Assembly: GCF_002909235.1 (NCBI RefSeq)
Contig: NZ_PHQQ01000022.1
Coordinates: forward strand, 44,866-108,865
DNA length: 64,000 nt
Source: Arenibacter catalasegens
Lineage (GTDB): Bacteria; Bacteroidota; Bacteroidia; Flavobacteriales; Flavobacteriaceae
Direction of reading: 5' to 3'
Of this stretch, positions 9,111 to 18,097 are shown in pieces. Made by a program: the position numbers and the translations under genes. The notes below the pieces were generated by a model. It saw only the letters and a list, made by a program, of their open reading frames with translations. It was not told the DNA's origin and made no database searches. The stretch's first letter is position 1, and every line of letters starts with the position of its first letter.

Positions 9111-9728
9111 TTAGTTTTTATTCATATTGATCAGTGTGCGGCGAGATTCTCGGAGGGAATTGATTTGTGATAGTTTATGATTGTAAACAATTAGGTTGTC
9201 CAAAATGGTTTCCAGTTTAACGTTAATGGCATCGACCTTCTTTAGCCGTTCTTCAGGCAAAATGATGGCTTTGGTATTTATAATTTCATTGCATTGTTGA
9301 AATAGATTTTTAGTCTCCAAAAGAGCATTGGTGGCATAACCAATAAATTCATCGATTTCCTTTCGCTCTAAATATTCCAATTCTTGGACGGTCTGTTTGG
9401 AAGTTCTATATGCTTCGAGAATCTTAGTTTTTAGTTCTATGGCCAAGCTCACATCTGTCGATCCGGTCACATATTTGGGTGCCTGTTTCTTAGCTTCTAG
9501 CTCTTCTTTCAGAATTTCTCTGGATTTGGAAGTTTCATTATTGTTTTTCTCCATTAGATTAATCAACTGAGACAAGTTTTTATTTACAGCTTTTAGCTCT
9601 ATGTTGATATTCATTAGCTGGCTGTTGACCACCCCAACGCTAGCGTTTGTAGCAACATCTGTAACTGGAATCTGGGAAAAAAGCGCCAGGTGCAGCAATA
9701 GGCTCAGAATTACCGGAGTTAGTTTCAT
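9111..9728 (-). CDS. traI: Conjugal transfer protein TraI (secreted, coiled-coil; VirB5-like position)
   Basis: A 205-residue protein with a signal peptide (residues 1-18, ending LALFSQIPV) and an almost entirely helical mature part rich in Lys and Glu, including a coiled-coil-like stretch from about residue 40 to 80 (NLSQLINLMEKNNNETSKS). In Bacteroidetes conjugative transposons this position between traG and traJ is taken by TraI (DUF4141), thought to act like the pilus-tip protein VirB5. The function is by family and position. The TraI name refers to the Bacteroides scheme and has nothing to do with the F-plasmid relaxase. Confidence 0.78.
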   Translation of the reverse strand: MKLTPVILSLLLHLALFSQIPVTDVATNASVGVVNSQLMNINIELKAVNKNLSQLINLMEKNNNETSKSREILKEELEAKKQAPKYVTGSTDVSLAIELKTKILEAYRTSKQTVQELEYLERKEIDEFIGYATNALLETKNLFQQCNEIINTKAIILPEERLKKVDAINVKLETILDNLIVYNHKLSQINSLRESRRTLINMNKN

Positions 9729-9739
9729 TTTTTTTAGTT

Positions 9740-12274
9740 TTATGGAGTATTGTCAAAGGCATATGCCTTAGCCGTCAACTCCCAATTTTTATGATTTTTA
9801 TTGTATAGTTGTTTGATCTTGGCACTTTCGGTGGGGTTGGTTTCATAAATACACTTTTCTTCCAAAGACGTTTCCACGCCATACACCTTTACCTTGTCCA
9901 TCCAACAAAATGCAACCTCACGGAATTTCTTGTCTTTTGGTAGGTCTTTGTTGAGAGAAAGAATGAGTTGTTTCTGTTTTTCACCCAATCCCATTAGGGA
10001 CTGTATTTTATCGAAGGATTGGGCAAAGTCGCGCATATCTAAAAACACTTTTATATGCGAATTGACCACAATAGCATTTTTGATGATTTCAGAGGATATA
10101 AAATCATCTACTTTTTGGGAAATGAAGATTGGCTGGCCGCCCAACTTTCTGGCCATTCTAGACTGGCTGTTAAAGTAGTGTACAAGTTCCGGTCTTACTA
10201 GAGCCTTCCAGGCTTCGTCGACGGCCAGTATTTTATTAATGGATAATCTTGAAGGGTCGTGCATCTTCTTGTTGAATATTTCCATAATCATCAAGGCGGT
10301 AATAGGAAATAGCAGTTCGTTATCAATCAATTTGCCCAATTTGAAATAAATAATCTTTTCATCACTTAGGCTGGAAATCCGATCGTCCAATTTGTTCAGT
10401 AAGCTTCCCCTAGTACCATTGGCATAGTATTTCTCCAAAAGGAACATGAATACATCGGAATCGAACTTTTCCTTTGGGACTTTTTTAGTTTTAATATAGG
10501 TTACAATGTGAATTTTACAGTATTCAAAAAATGTATCGAACTTAAAATTTTTGTCTCCATTTTTCCACATCCATTCGTAATAGTCGGTAATCAAAAATTC
10601 CAAAACGGTATTTGTGATTTCTGATCCGCCTATATTTCCATCCTGACCAATAATCAATTTTAGAAGGGTTACAAGGTAAATCAGCTTTCCTTCAACTAAA
10701 GTTTTGCCCTTGACGTCGCTTTGAAGAGAATCATATTTGTCCAATAAAAAGGGGTTGAAGGTAAACGGCTTTTCATCATCGTGCTGCAACGTTACCCCGC
10801 CAAATACCTTAGTAAGTCTATCGTATGAGTTGCCATCTTCCATAATTATGGCCTCAGCGCCCTGTCTTAGCTCGGAGGCAAAATAATGATTGGCCAAATA
10901 AGACTTGCCACCACCCGATCCTGAGGCGACCAACATGCCCCGATTGAAGATCCAATCTTTTTTTTCTGGTTCCCTGTACACAGATACTGAAAGCGGTTGG
11001 CCAGAAACACGGTCAACCAACCGCAATCCATCAACAGCCCTGGTTGCATCTTTATAACCGCCTTCAAAATAGAGTAGGGCAGTGGCCATATCACTGGGCA
11101 TGGGCAGGTACATGTCTGAAGATATTCCGATTGCGTTACCAGCTACTCCTGCAAAGAATAGGTTCTTTCGGTCAATGGTGTTGTGTTTGGCATTTATCTT
11201 TAGTTTTTTGAAAGCGCCTGTAATAGAGTTTTCCATTTGCCTGTGCTGATTCCCTATTTCTTCAAACCCAAAAACATTGAGATGGTAAAAAACAGATTCC
11301 TTATGATTTTCCAAAATTTCTTTGGTATAATCATAAATTTGGTCCGCATAGATGGCGTTGCTGTCATCTTTATTACCATTACCGAACCGTTGAAAGCTCT
11401 TGGCTTTTTTTCTTAAGCCTGAGAGGACTTTTTCTTGATTTGGAATATAAATGTATTGGTTAATGATGTGTTCATGAGGAACTTTGAAGCCTAAAGAAAA
11501 AAGATTGCCTATAGGAAATCGGTTTTGTCGGGTAGTGAATTTTCCATACAATTCGTAGGTGCCGATATGGTCTTTATTAAACTGGTCCAAGTTTTCCAGG
11601 GTAAAAAATTGTCCCTGTTTGTTTCCCACATGTATGGTGTTGCTGTCAAAATCTACATCCACCAAATTTGTGCTATTTTCCTTAAGACCAAAGTATTTGG
11701 CATAAAGTCCATTTTGGGAAAACAGGTCGTCGTATTCAAGAATCTGCGATTTTATGAGTCCGGAGGAATTGATCAGATTGTTCACGTTCTGTACCTGAGA
11801 TTCAAAATCTGCTAGAACACTACTATTGATAAATTCATCGGGAACGGTTTGGGTCAAATAAAAATCCCTGTTTTTCTCTAAAAAGGAGTTCGCCCGTTTG
11901 GAACTGTATTTGATATAGTTTTCAGGGACAATACTTATATATAAATAGTGCGTTCCAACTAAATAGGGGCGACCTTGAAAATGTTTTTCGTTCGCCCTTT
12001 CCATCATATCGCCCTGCAGTCTTTCTGAGATGGGTGTATAGTTTTCTTGGAGGAAGAAATCTTGCCTATGTAAGAGTCTATTTGGCCCTAAAATATTTAT
12101 GATGTTTAAGAAAAGTTCTTGAAGGGTCTCATATTCTTTGGCATCCAATGTGAATACCTCTGGAAGAATAAGTTGTAATGGAATCGTTAAACACCCCCTT
12201 TCTTTTGATATTAAGGCCTGCCGTTCGTATCCGTATATAGGGAATGCATCCCAAAGAGCTACCTGTTTTCCCAT
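9740..12274 (-). CDS. traG: TraG, VirB4-type conjugation ATPase
   Basis: An 844-residue ATPase that powers assembly of the type IV secretion channel. The N-terminal TraG domain runs to about residue 430. The Walker A motif GSGGGKS is at residues 452-458 and Walker B ILAVDEAW at 682-689, followed by the RMARKLGG segment typical of VirB4 ATPases. Length and motif spacing are normal for Bacteroidetes TraG. The gene starts 16 bases inside the end of traF, and its product should dock on the inner membrane with TraE, TraF and TraJ. Confidence 0.93.
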   Translation of the reverse strand: MGKQVALWDAFPIYGYERQALISKERGCLTIPLQLILPEVFTLDAKEYETLQELFLNIINILGPNRLLHRQDFFLQENYTPISERLQGDMMERANEKHFQGRPYLVGTHYLYISIVPENYIKYSSKRANSFLEKNRDFYLTQTVPDEFINSSVLADFESQVQNVNNLINSSGLIKSQILEYDDLFSQNGLYAKYFGLKENSTNLVDVDFDSNTIHVGNKQGQFFTLENLDQFNKDHIGTYELYGKFTTRQNRFPIGNLFSLGFKVPHEHIINQYIYIPNQEKVLSGLRKKAKSFQRFGNGNKDDSNAIYADQIYDYTKEILENHKESVFYHLNVFGFEEIGNQHRQMENSITGAFKKLKINAKHNTIDRKNLFFAGVAGNAIGISSDMYLPMPSDMATALLYFEGGYKDATRAVDGLRLVDRVSGQPLSVSVYREPEKKDWIFNRGMLVASGSGGGKSYLANHYFASELRQGAEAIIMEDGNSYDRLTKVFGGVTLQHDDEKPFTFNPFLLDKYDSLQSDVKGKTLVEGKLIYLVTLLKLIIGQDGNIGGSEITNTVLEFLITDYYEWMWKNGDKNFKFDTFFEYCKIHIVTYIKTKKVPKEKFDSDVFMFLLEKYYANGTRGSLLNKLDDRISSLSDEKIIYFKLGKLIDNELLFPITALMIMEIFNKKMHDPSRLSINKILAVDEAWKALVRPELVHYFNSQSRMARKLGGQPIFISQKVDDFISSEIIKNAIVVNSHIKVFLDMRDFAQSFDKIQSLMGLGEKQKQLILSLNKDLPKDKKFREVAFCWMDKVKVYGVETSLEEKCIYETNPTESAKIKQLYNKNHKNWELTAKAYAFDNTP

Positions 12275-12582
12275 AACAATAGATTTTTATAGTCATTGGC
12301 TACTTTGATGGAATCAGGTTTGGAAGCATCGGCAAGTTTTTTAACAAAGCCATTGGCGCCATAGGTCCTAGAGTAAAACAACAGGATCATGAATACGACG
12401 ACAATTGCTATACCAGTTATTAGCAAGGCCAACAACATAGAAATAAAAGCGGATAGGACAAGACCTGTTATAATGGCAGCCGTACCAAGGTAAACGCAGT
12501 AAAAAATGTATTTCGCATTGAGACCTTTGTAATAGACATCTTTTTGCAGCCCTTTCTTTATAGGAATGTGGCAATTTTCCAT
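12259..12582 (-). CDS. traF: Conjugal transfer protein TraF (VirB3-like)
   Basis: A 107-residue protein of the DUF4133/TraF family. The N-terminal motif IPIKKGLQKDVYYKGL precedes two closely spaced transmembrane segments (about residues 26-48 and 50-70). The C-terminal part (GANGFVKKLADASKPD) is cytoplasmic. VirB3-like proteins help the VirB4 ATPase join the membrane. It overlaps traG by 16 bases and follows traE by 12 bases. Confidence 0.87.
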   Translation of the reverse strand: MENCHIPIKKGLQKDVYYKGLNAKYIFYCVYLGTAAIITGLVLSAFISMLLALLITGIAIVVVFMILLFYSRTYGANGFVKKLADASKPDSIKVANDYKNLLLWENR

Positions 12583-12594
12583 ATTACGGGAAAT

Positions 12595-12915
12595 TTAGAT
12601 GTTAGCTATTTCCTCACCTATGGCGATCAAGGCAAAAAATATGGCGATACCAATAATAATCTTGCCCAATTTATTGGCCAGGTCCGTCTGCTGATCCCGA
12701 ATATAGAGATAGGTCAAACCTGTTATGGCAATGGCCACACCTGCAATAACCTTAATAATATCTACAATTTCCCTGGAAAGGTTTTTCGAATCGTTCTTGA
12801 AATCTTGTGCTTCCTGAAGCAGTTGATCGAATTGACCATAGGAGCACACGGTTATGGATATCAGAATTAAAAATAGAAGAAATGTTTCAATTTTCGGATT
12901 CCGGCGGTATTTCAT
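12595..12915 (-). CDS. traE: Conjugal transfer protein TraE (VirB2-like pilin candidate)
   Basis: A 106-residue protein with a signal-like hydrophobic segment (IETFLLFLILISITVCSYG), a polar loop and two further membrane helices (IIKVIAGVAIAITGLTYLYI and LGKIIIGIAIFFALIAIG), the DUF4134/TraE layout proposed to be the pilin-like VirB2 counterpart. The frame is open to an ATG at 12954. The ATG at 12915 is preferred because an AAGGA-like site lies 9 bases upstream and the signal peptide is then at the right place. It overlaps the upstream gene by about 29 bases. Confidence 0.82.
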   Translation of the reverse strand: MKYRRNPKIETFLLFLILISITVCSYGQFDQLLQEAQDFKNDSKNLSREIVDIIKVIAGVAIAITGLTYLYIRDQQTDLANKLGKIIIGIAIFFALIAIGEEIANI

Positions 12916-13237
12916 CGGCTGTATCCTTGTTGCGGATGACTTTGAGTTTTTCATGCTTTTTGCGAGTTATGGAATTTGAATCATCTTCAAATGAACCCTC
13001 TCTAAAAGCTTCCAAAAGTTTAGAAGTGTCTTCCACTTCGGTTATCTGGTCGAGTACAGCGTTTAAATCGGTCTTATCATTATCTGATTTATATACAAAT
13101 TTATCATTTAAACGCAAATAATCTAATTTTTTCGAATGTTTTTTTGTTTTTATACTTTTTTTGGATAATAGCACCCACATGATATACCCGTACCAAACAA
13201 GGGCAAGACCAAACAATATGTACCAGTAACTGCTCAA
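12887..13237 (-). CDS. Small membrane protein in the TraD position
   Basis: A 116-residue protein with one N-terminal transmembrane helix (YWYILFGLALVWYGYIMWVLL) and a highly charged cytoplasmic tail. It lies between the DUF3408 gene and traE, where Bacteroides elements place traC/traD. The sequence is not close enough to name it. Tight spacing (9 bases to the DUF3408 gene) and overlap with traE indicate a place in the transfer operon. Confidence 0.6.
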   Translation of the reverse strand: MSSYWYILFGLALVWYGYIMWVLLSKKSIKTKKHSKKLDYLRLNDKFVYKSDNDKTDLNAVLDQITEVEDTSKLLEAFREGSFEDDSNSITRKKHEKLKVIRNKDTADEIPPESEN

Positions 13238-13246
13238 ATTTCAGTT

Positions 13247-13693
13247 TTATTTTTGCTCAATGAGCGCAATTAATTTTTCATAATTTCTATTCGTAAAATC
13301 CAGCAAAACCTTTCGAATCAAATCGTTCCTTGAGGTCTTGACGCCCATTTTATAGGAGATACCCATTGCCAGTTTTTCATATTTCATAGCACAATCGCTG
13401 TTGATGGTCATAAAAAAAGTTTCTTTTTTATTTTTCAATTTATCGGTTTGCAATAACACATCCAGCTTTTTTCCTATACTAGGATTGTTTTCAGAAGGAC
13501 TCTCTTGCTCTGGTTTCCCATTTTTCTCCAACTTGTTGATGGCATCTTCCTTTCTAACGTTTAGGGAAGGCGTTTGTTGTTTTACACCCAAACGATCCAG
13601 TTTTAGCTGTTCTAGCGCGCTTGTTGTCTCTTGGTTTTTATTTGCCATTTGCTCGAGCAGATCAAGTGTGGTGATTTTTTTCTGTTTTGCCAT
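13247..13693 (-). CDS. DUF3408-like (TraB-position) protein
   Basis: A 148-residue basic protein. The first 85 residues are low-complexity and polar. The C-terminal part from about residue 90 (ETFFMTINSDCAMKYEKLA to LDFTNRNYEKL) looks like the DUF3408 fold found next to ParA in Bacteroidetes conjugative elements, with a ribbon-helix-helix flavour. It probably partners the ParA ATPase, 11 bases upstream, in partition or in control of the operon. This is inference from position. Confidence 0.68.
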   Translation of the reverse strand: MAKQKKITTLDLLEQMANKNQETTSALEQLKLDRLGVKQQTPSLNVRKEDAINKLEKNGKPEQESPSENNPSIGKKLDVLLQTDKLKNKKETFFMTINSDCAMKYEKLAMGISYKMGVKTSRNDLIRKVLLDFTNRNYEKLIALIEQK

Positions 13694-13704
13694 TGAAATC
13701 TAGT

Positions 13705-14388
13705 TTATAAATTTGATAACTGTTCTAATTCTTCGAAGAATTTTTTGATATCCATATCGCCTTCTTCCTTGTTTTCGGGAATGGGGTAGAGGGTATTCCT
13801 ATACTGTTCCTTGTAAATGGTTCTGTCTTTGACCACACTTTGCATTATAGGGATGCCGGCTTTTTCGAACTGTTGGCGGAGCAGTGAAAACTTGTTTTTT
13901 CTTACCAATTTATATTTGTTGAAAAATAAGTTAACACTTTTGAGTACACGCTCCTCATTGTCCAGAAAGTTGTTCTTTAAGGTAAAATAGAAATTAGAGG
14001 TGCTGTCTATCTCCAATTCGTCGTGGCTAAATGGGATGAAAATATGTTCCACATATAAAAGGCCTTTGACCATTTCTACATTAAGACTCCCTGGAAGGTC
14101 CAGAATAATATAATCTATAAGACCGTAATATTTCATAATTGTGTCTTGGATGGATCCTACTGTTACCCGTTCTATAGTGTAAGGCTCCAATTCCTCAATT
14201 TCCGAAGCATCCAAAAAACTAAGTTCACGCTGTCTTTTTTTATAGATGGAATACTGTGGATTGTCCCCATCCAAGAGCACTACCTTTTTTCCTTTTGCAT
14301 AATGAAGATTGGAGGCAAGGATAAGGTTTAAGGTTGTTTTTCCGATACCACCTTTTTCACCCACGATACTTATAATTTTTGTTTCCAT
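13705..14388 (-). CDS. ParA-family ATPase (TraA position)
   Basis: A 227-residue P-loop ATPase with the deviant Walker A of the ParA/MinD group, KGGIGKT at residues 12-18. It also has the switch aspartate in VVLLDGDNPQYS and the Walker B-like DYIILDLPG. It is the first gene of the leftward transfer operon. In Bacteroidetes elements this gene (traA) is linked to DNA partition or positioning of the transfer intermediate. An AT-rich block with repeated ATATGTAC motifs lies just upstream and is the natural place for its binding site or promoter. Confidence 0.87.
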   Translation of the reverse strand: METKIISIVGEKGGIGKTTLNLILASNLHYAKGKKVVLLDGDNPQYSIYKKRQRELSFLDASEIEELEPYTIERVTVGSIQDTIMKYYGLIDYIILDLPGSLNVEMVKGLLYVEHIFIPFSHDELEIDSTSNFYFTLKNNFLDNEERVLKSVNLFFNKYKLVRKNKFSLLRQQFEKAGIPIMQSVVKDRTIYKEQYRNTLYPIPENKEEGDMDIKKFFEELEQLSNL

Positions 14389-14473
14389 GATATAGATATT
14401 AATTTTGATATATACATATATTATTTAGCAGTTATAATCATATTTTGGAATATGAATATATATTTATAGGGAC

Positions 14474-14514
14474 ATATGTACATATAAATATATTTGAATA
14501 TGTACCTATATTTA
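14474..14514. repeat. 17-bp direct repeat upstream of parA
   Basis: Two copies of ATATGTACMTATAWWTA (14474-14490 and 14498-14514) are spaced 24 bases apart start to start, in a tract of about 85% AT directly upstream of parA. Regular spacing suggests binding sites for a partner protein such as the DUF3408 product, that is, a parS-like or operator site. This is inferred from sequence only. Confidence 0.5.
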
Positions 14515-15150
14515 AGTTTAAATATATGTATATAATTATTTAATAATCAGATTTTTACAGTAAATATTTTAATGTAAGAACATATAAAACCATATAAAAA
14601 CAGATGGGTACAGCGGGAGGTTCCATGTGGTTTTATGCATTGGTTTTTTGTTGAGTAAGTTTTGTATTTTTTACCAACCATGTAGAGAATATTATTACCA
14701 TTTTGTACGCCTGGATAGGATTGTAGTTTTCCATTGATTATGTTAATCTGGTTTATTCCAATATTATATTTTTGAATGGCCAGGTTTGAATAAAATAGTG
14801 GTTTTTGTATAAACCAAATACCTACGGAAGTCGAGCAACCCTTTCACTACAATCCTCCCCATGCGGACACGCTTCGCCGGTCCACTTGTGAAGTCTTTCC
14901 GTTCCCGTTTTCCTCGACACCCTCGGTACCGCGCAAAAGTACAAGCACCAAAAAAAGTCGCTTGACCTTTCTTCCCCCAACCCACAAAAAATAGTAGAAT
15001 TTCGATGATTCCCATCATTTCCAATGTACCAAATAAGACCATATAATTCTAATGCCTGTACCCATTTATAGTCATATGTCCTGATATGTATTTAATGTGT
15101 AAAATACTGATTATTAGATTGTTATAATCAATTTTATTCTACTATATTTA

Positions 15151-15212
15151 TCCGTGTAGACGGATAGCAAGTTATGTTTTAAGCATCTTAAAACGGCTAC
15201 TTCTGACGAAGT
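15151..15212. other. Candidate oriT: three consecutive hairpins before the mob genes
   Basis: Three inverted repeats follow one another: TCCGT-GTAG-ACGGA (15151-15164), GTTTTAAG-CAT-CTTAAAAC (15176-15194, perfect) and ACTTC-TGAC-GAAGT (15199-15212, perfect). They end 26 bases before the start of the MobC-like gene. Origins of transfer of MOBP elements usually lie just upstream of the relaxase operon and consist of such hairpins next to the nick site, so this block is the best oriT candidate. The nick position itself cannot be read. Confidence 0.6.
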
Positions 15213-15238
15213 GAAAACAGATAATATAGAAGGATAAA

Positions 15239-15622
15239 ATGGCAATCAACAAGGGCGGGAGAAAACGTTTGGGGGATAGGAAGCGGGAGCATGCCATAAC
15301 GCTTAGGTTCAATGGCACGGAACTTGAAAAAGTAAAGACCATCCTGCAGTCCTATAATCTTGACTTTGCTAAAAGGGGATCGGTGGGACCATTTTTGAGA
15401 AAGCTTATCCTAAGCAGGGAAACGATAAAAGAGAAACGGGTTCCAGATGAAATATCGAACCTCAATTACCAATTGAACAAAATAGGATCCAATATCAACC
15501 AACTGGTAAAGGTGGCCAACTACAAGAATATGCGAAGCACCAACGCAAGCCTAGAACGCGAGATGGAAAAAGCCAGCGAACTGATGCTCGAACTTATAGA
15601 AACGATCAACAACGGAAGTTAA
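15239..15622 (+). CDS. Relaxosome accessory protein, MobC family (Bacteroides MobA position)
   Basis: A 127-residue protein. A basic N-terminus (KGGRKRLGDRKREH) leads into a ribbon-helix-helix strand ITLRFNGTELEKV. The second half carries the MobC signature LNYQLNKIGSNINQLVKVAN. Such proteins bind oriT and help the relaxase nick DNA. The gene is separated from the relaxase by one base, so they form one operon, and the putative oriT lies immediately upstream. Confidence 0.87.
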   Translation: MAINKGGRKRLGDRKREHAITLRFNGTELEKVKTILQSYNLDFAKRGSVGPFLRKLILSRETIKEKRVPDEISNLNYQLNKIGSNINQLVKVANYKNMRSTNASLEREMEKASELMLELIETINNGS

Positions 15623-15623
15623 A

Positions 15624-17918
15624 ATGATAGCAAGGATACTATATCGGAATAATGTGCAGGGGATAATGAATTATGTATTGGGCAAGGCGGATAGCACCAT
15701 ACTCGGCTTCCAGAACACCTATTCGGATACCGATACCAACACAGCATTTTTAGGTAGGGTCCTTTACTATCTCGGCAATCGGCACGATTCTGAAAGACGA
15801 TATGTACATGCAACTATCAATCTTCCCCGAGGCGAACAATTGGAAGACAAGGACTTTTTTGAACTGTCCAAAGCGTACATGGAACATATGGGATATGGAG
15901 AACAGCCCTATATGGTGGTACGCCACCACGATACCAAGCACGAGCATGTCCATATTGTCTCGACCACCATAAGGGAAGATTGTCTGCAAATAAACCTTTC
16001 CAATGATTTCAAAAGGAACGTAGCAACACAGAAATACCTTGAAAAACAGTTTGGGCTCTCCCCGTCGCCTGAAACACGAAAGGACAGGGAGCTACCGGTA
16101 TATCGGATCCCGCAATTCAAGAACGAGGACATTAACGGGGTCAGGTTCTATATACAGGATATCACAAACAACATGCTCCAGAAGTACAAGGTGCGAAGCT
16201 TCAAAGAACTGTCCAAAATACTAAGACCGCACCACATCCAAGTAAGGACGGTGGACCACAATGGTAGGAATGGCGTATCGTTTGGCATCGAAGTAGAAGA
16301 CGGCTACAGTTCAAGATTTATCAACGGCTCTACCGTACATCCTCAATTAAGCGGACCAAAACTGCAAAAGGTTTTTGAACGGAACATGCGCTCCAAGCTA
16401 TTACCTATAGTTAAAAAGCGTTTGGAAAAGCAAATAATGACCACATTTAAACTGTTCAAGAGTATTCACTTTGAAGACCTGCCGGATGTATTAAAATCCT
16501 ATCAGAATCTGGATTGTGAATTGCTTTATGGAAAGAAAATGCAACTAAGGGACATTATCATCTATGATAAATCAGGATTTATATGTAGTACTTCGGAAAT
16601 AGGTTCAGAAATAGATGTCGTAAAGCATCCACAGTTAAACAATTCCGAGTATGGGGAAACCAGCATAGATGTGGATAGCAACCAATTTGTTCTTGAAATA
16701 CAAAAACTTATAAAGAACGCTTTTTACAAAGCCTATTTCGATGCCAATAAACGTGATATATTGTTATCGGAATTTGTATCGCTCAAAAGTTTTAAGGAGG
16801 TGCTGCCCTTTTTAGCGAGTTCGGAACGATATTCATTTCTAAACCATTATATGCCCGAAAATAATGGTAGTACCTTATTGATTTCGGTACAAAAGGAATT
16901 TGAGAGCATGCGAATGATGTTGGGTATAAAGGAATCGAAAAAAGAACTCAAAACACTGGAAAACAGGGTTTCGATTTTAAAAAAGGCATTGGAAGCCAAT
17001 GTATTCGATATTGCTGGGAGCAAAAGTACCTTATTTCATTTGCTACAGAGTTTGGGCCTTAAATATAGTAATGGCACCATATCCTATAGCAACTCCAATG
17101 TCCATTCCGTTAAGATGTTCCTGGACAATTATCATGTTCCAAATGAGAATGAAGCCTACATATCCTTTGGTTGTATCAATCAAAATGAAAAGGTATTGGA
17201 AGTGTTAATGGAAGAAAAAGGGTGTAAGGCTCTTGATTTAAGCGCCACCGCTTTTTTCCTTCCCATTTTACTGCCCCAATTATACAGTTCAATGACTCTG
17301 GATTATGGAAAGTGGTTTGAGGAACATTGCTTGAAGGCATATCTCCATAAAACGGAACGGCTCCATTTGTCATACGAAAAATCCGCAATCGATTATATAA
17401 AACTGTTCAACGCCAAGGGATTTTCTTTTGAGCAAATAGAGGATGATATTTGCATCAGCTCCATATACTCAAAACAAAGGGTCAGTATTCCGTTAGCATC
17501 AAAAACCCAGGCATATCTTAAATCGATCAAGAATTTGGATCAAGTGTTGAACGAGCAATCCAAAACATTATCCAATATAATGGATGAGGGTAGGGGACAG
17601 CTCAAAAATTTATGGCTTTCTTATTTGATAGAAAAAGAATTGTATGCTAAAGCTGCTTTTATAATGATCTACGATAAATTACGTCCAAATTTGGATAAGG
17701 ACGTTATGGAGTACCATTTAGAAAAGGGGTTGCGGGAAGGGTTACTTCAAGTATCCAAACAAAAGTTGAATTCACAACAGGCAACCATTTTGCGAAGGAG
17801 TGCCTTTGCCTTCAGTACCCTTTTGGGATTTGGAGGTTATAAGGACGAAGAAGTATTTAATGGGTTTAAGGACGAGATGACAGATTATTCGAAACGTAAA
17901 GGAATTTACCTCTCGTGA
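15624..17918 (+). CDS. MOBP-type relaxase with long C-terminal extension (MobB)
   Basis: A 764-residue relaxase. The histidine motif HHDTKHEHVH is at residues 101-110, and the N-terminal region MIARILYRNNVQGIMNYVL provides the usual catalytic Tyr candidates of the relaxase/mobilisation nuclease family (PF03432). The catalytic domain ends near residue 310. The remaining 450 residues are mostly helical and unassigned, longer than many Bacteroides relaxases. It cuts the transferred strand at oriT and leads it into the channel. In related elements the coupling-protein gene follows directly; here it lies 13 kb away, beyond the cargo. Confidence 0.9.
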   Translation: MIARILYRNNVQGIMNYVLGKADSTILGFQNTYSDTDTNTAFLGRVLYYLGNRHDSERRYVHATINLPRGEQLEDKDFFELSKAYMEHMGYGEQPYMVVRHHDTKHEHVHIVSTTIREDCLQINLSNDFKRNVATQKYLEKQFGLSPSPETRKDRELPVYRIPQFKNEDINGVRFYIQDITNNMLQKYKVRSFKELSKILRPHHIQVRTVDHNGRNGVSFGIEVEDGYSSRFINGSTVHPQLSGPKLQKVFERNMRSKLLPIVKKRLEKQIMTTFKLFKSIHFEDLPDVLKSYQNLDCELLYGKKMQLRDIIIYDKSGFICSTSEIGSEIDVVKHPQLNNSEYGETSIDVDSNQFVLEIQKLIKNAFYKAYFDANKRDILLSEFVSLKSFKEVLPFLASSERYSFLNHYMPENNGSTLLISVQKEFESMRMMLGIKESKKELKTLENRVSILKKALEANVFDIAGSKSTLFHLLQSLGLKYSNGTISYSNSNVHSVKMFLDNYHVPNENEAYISFGCINQNEKVLEVLMEEKGCKALDLSATAFFLPILLPQLYSSMTLDYGKWFEEHCLKAYLHKTERLHLSYEKSAIDYIKLFNAKGFSFEQIEDDICISSIYSKQRVSIPLASKTQAYLKSIKNLDQVLNEQSKTLSNIMDEGRGQLKNLWLSYLIEKELYAKAAFIMIYDKLRPNLDKDVMEYHLEKGLREGLLQVSKQKLNSQQATILRRSAFAFSTLLGFGGYKDEEVFNGFKDEMTDYSKRKGIYLS

Positions 17919-18052
17919 TTAGTCGATTCTGTTCCGGAAAACATTGAAATCATAGCATAGGAAATTAAATATATTAGAATAGATTAATTATGGTAGTGAA
18001 CAAGAGTAGGTTTTACCCCTATGATCCAAACAAAGGTAATTTTTTATTATAT

Positions 18053-18096
18053 TTACCCTCGTTAATAAAACGCAAGTAATTATTACCCTCATTCAA
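18053..18096 (+). promoter_or_regulatory. Repeated TTACCCTC motifs in the fic leader
   Basis: TTACCCTCGTTAA at 18053 and TTACCCTCATTCAA at 18083 lie 30 bases apart, the second touching the start codon of the fic gene. A related TTTACCCCTATG occurs at about 18012. Three helical turns between copies and contact with the start codon suggest an operator, perhaps for autoregulation by the winged-helix part of the Fic protein. Confidence 0.45.
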
Positions 18097-18097
18097 A

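Larger units (their letters stand above)
14389..15238. other. AT-rich divergent control region between tra and mob
   Basis: These 850 bases separate the divergent transfer and mobilisation operons. From 14,400 to 14,600 the sequence is extremely AT-rich and holds repeats (listed separately). From 14,830 to 14,960 there is an abruptly GC-richer patch containing CGGACACGC and CCTCGGTACCGCGC. From 15,151 to 15,212 there are three hairpins directly before the relaxosome gene. A frame at 14,764-15,042 is probably not a gene. Promoters for both operons must lie here, but no perfect consensus was found. Confidence 0.65.

Noticed and set aside
14764..15042. Open frame of 92 codons on the minus strand before the mob genes
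   Set aside because: The composition changes abruptly within it, the predicted protein has no recognisable pattern, and it covers the transfer control region.
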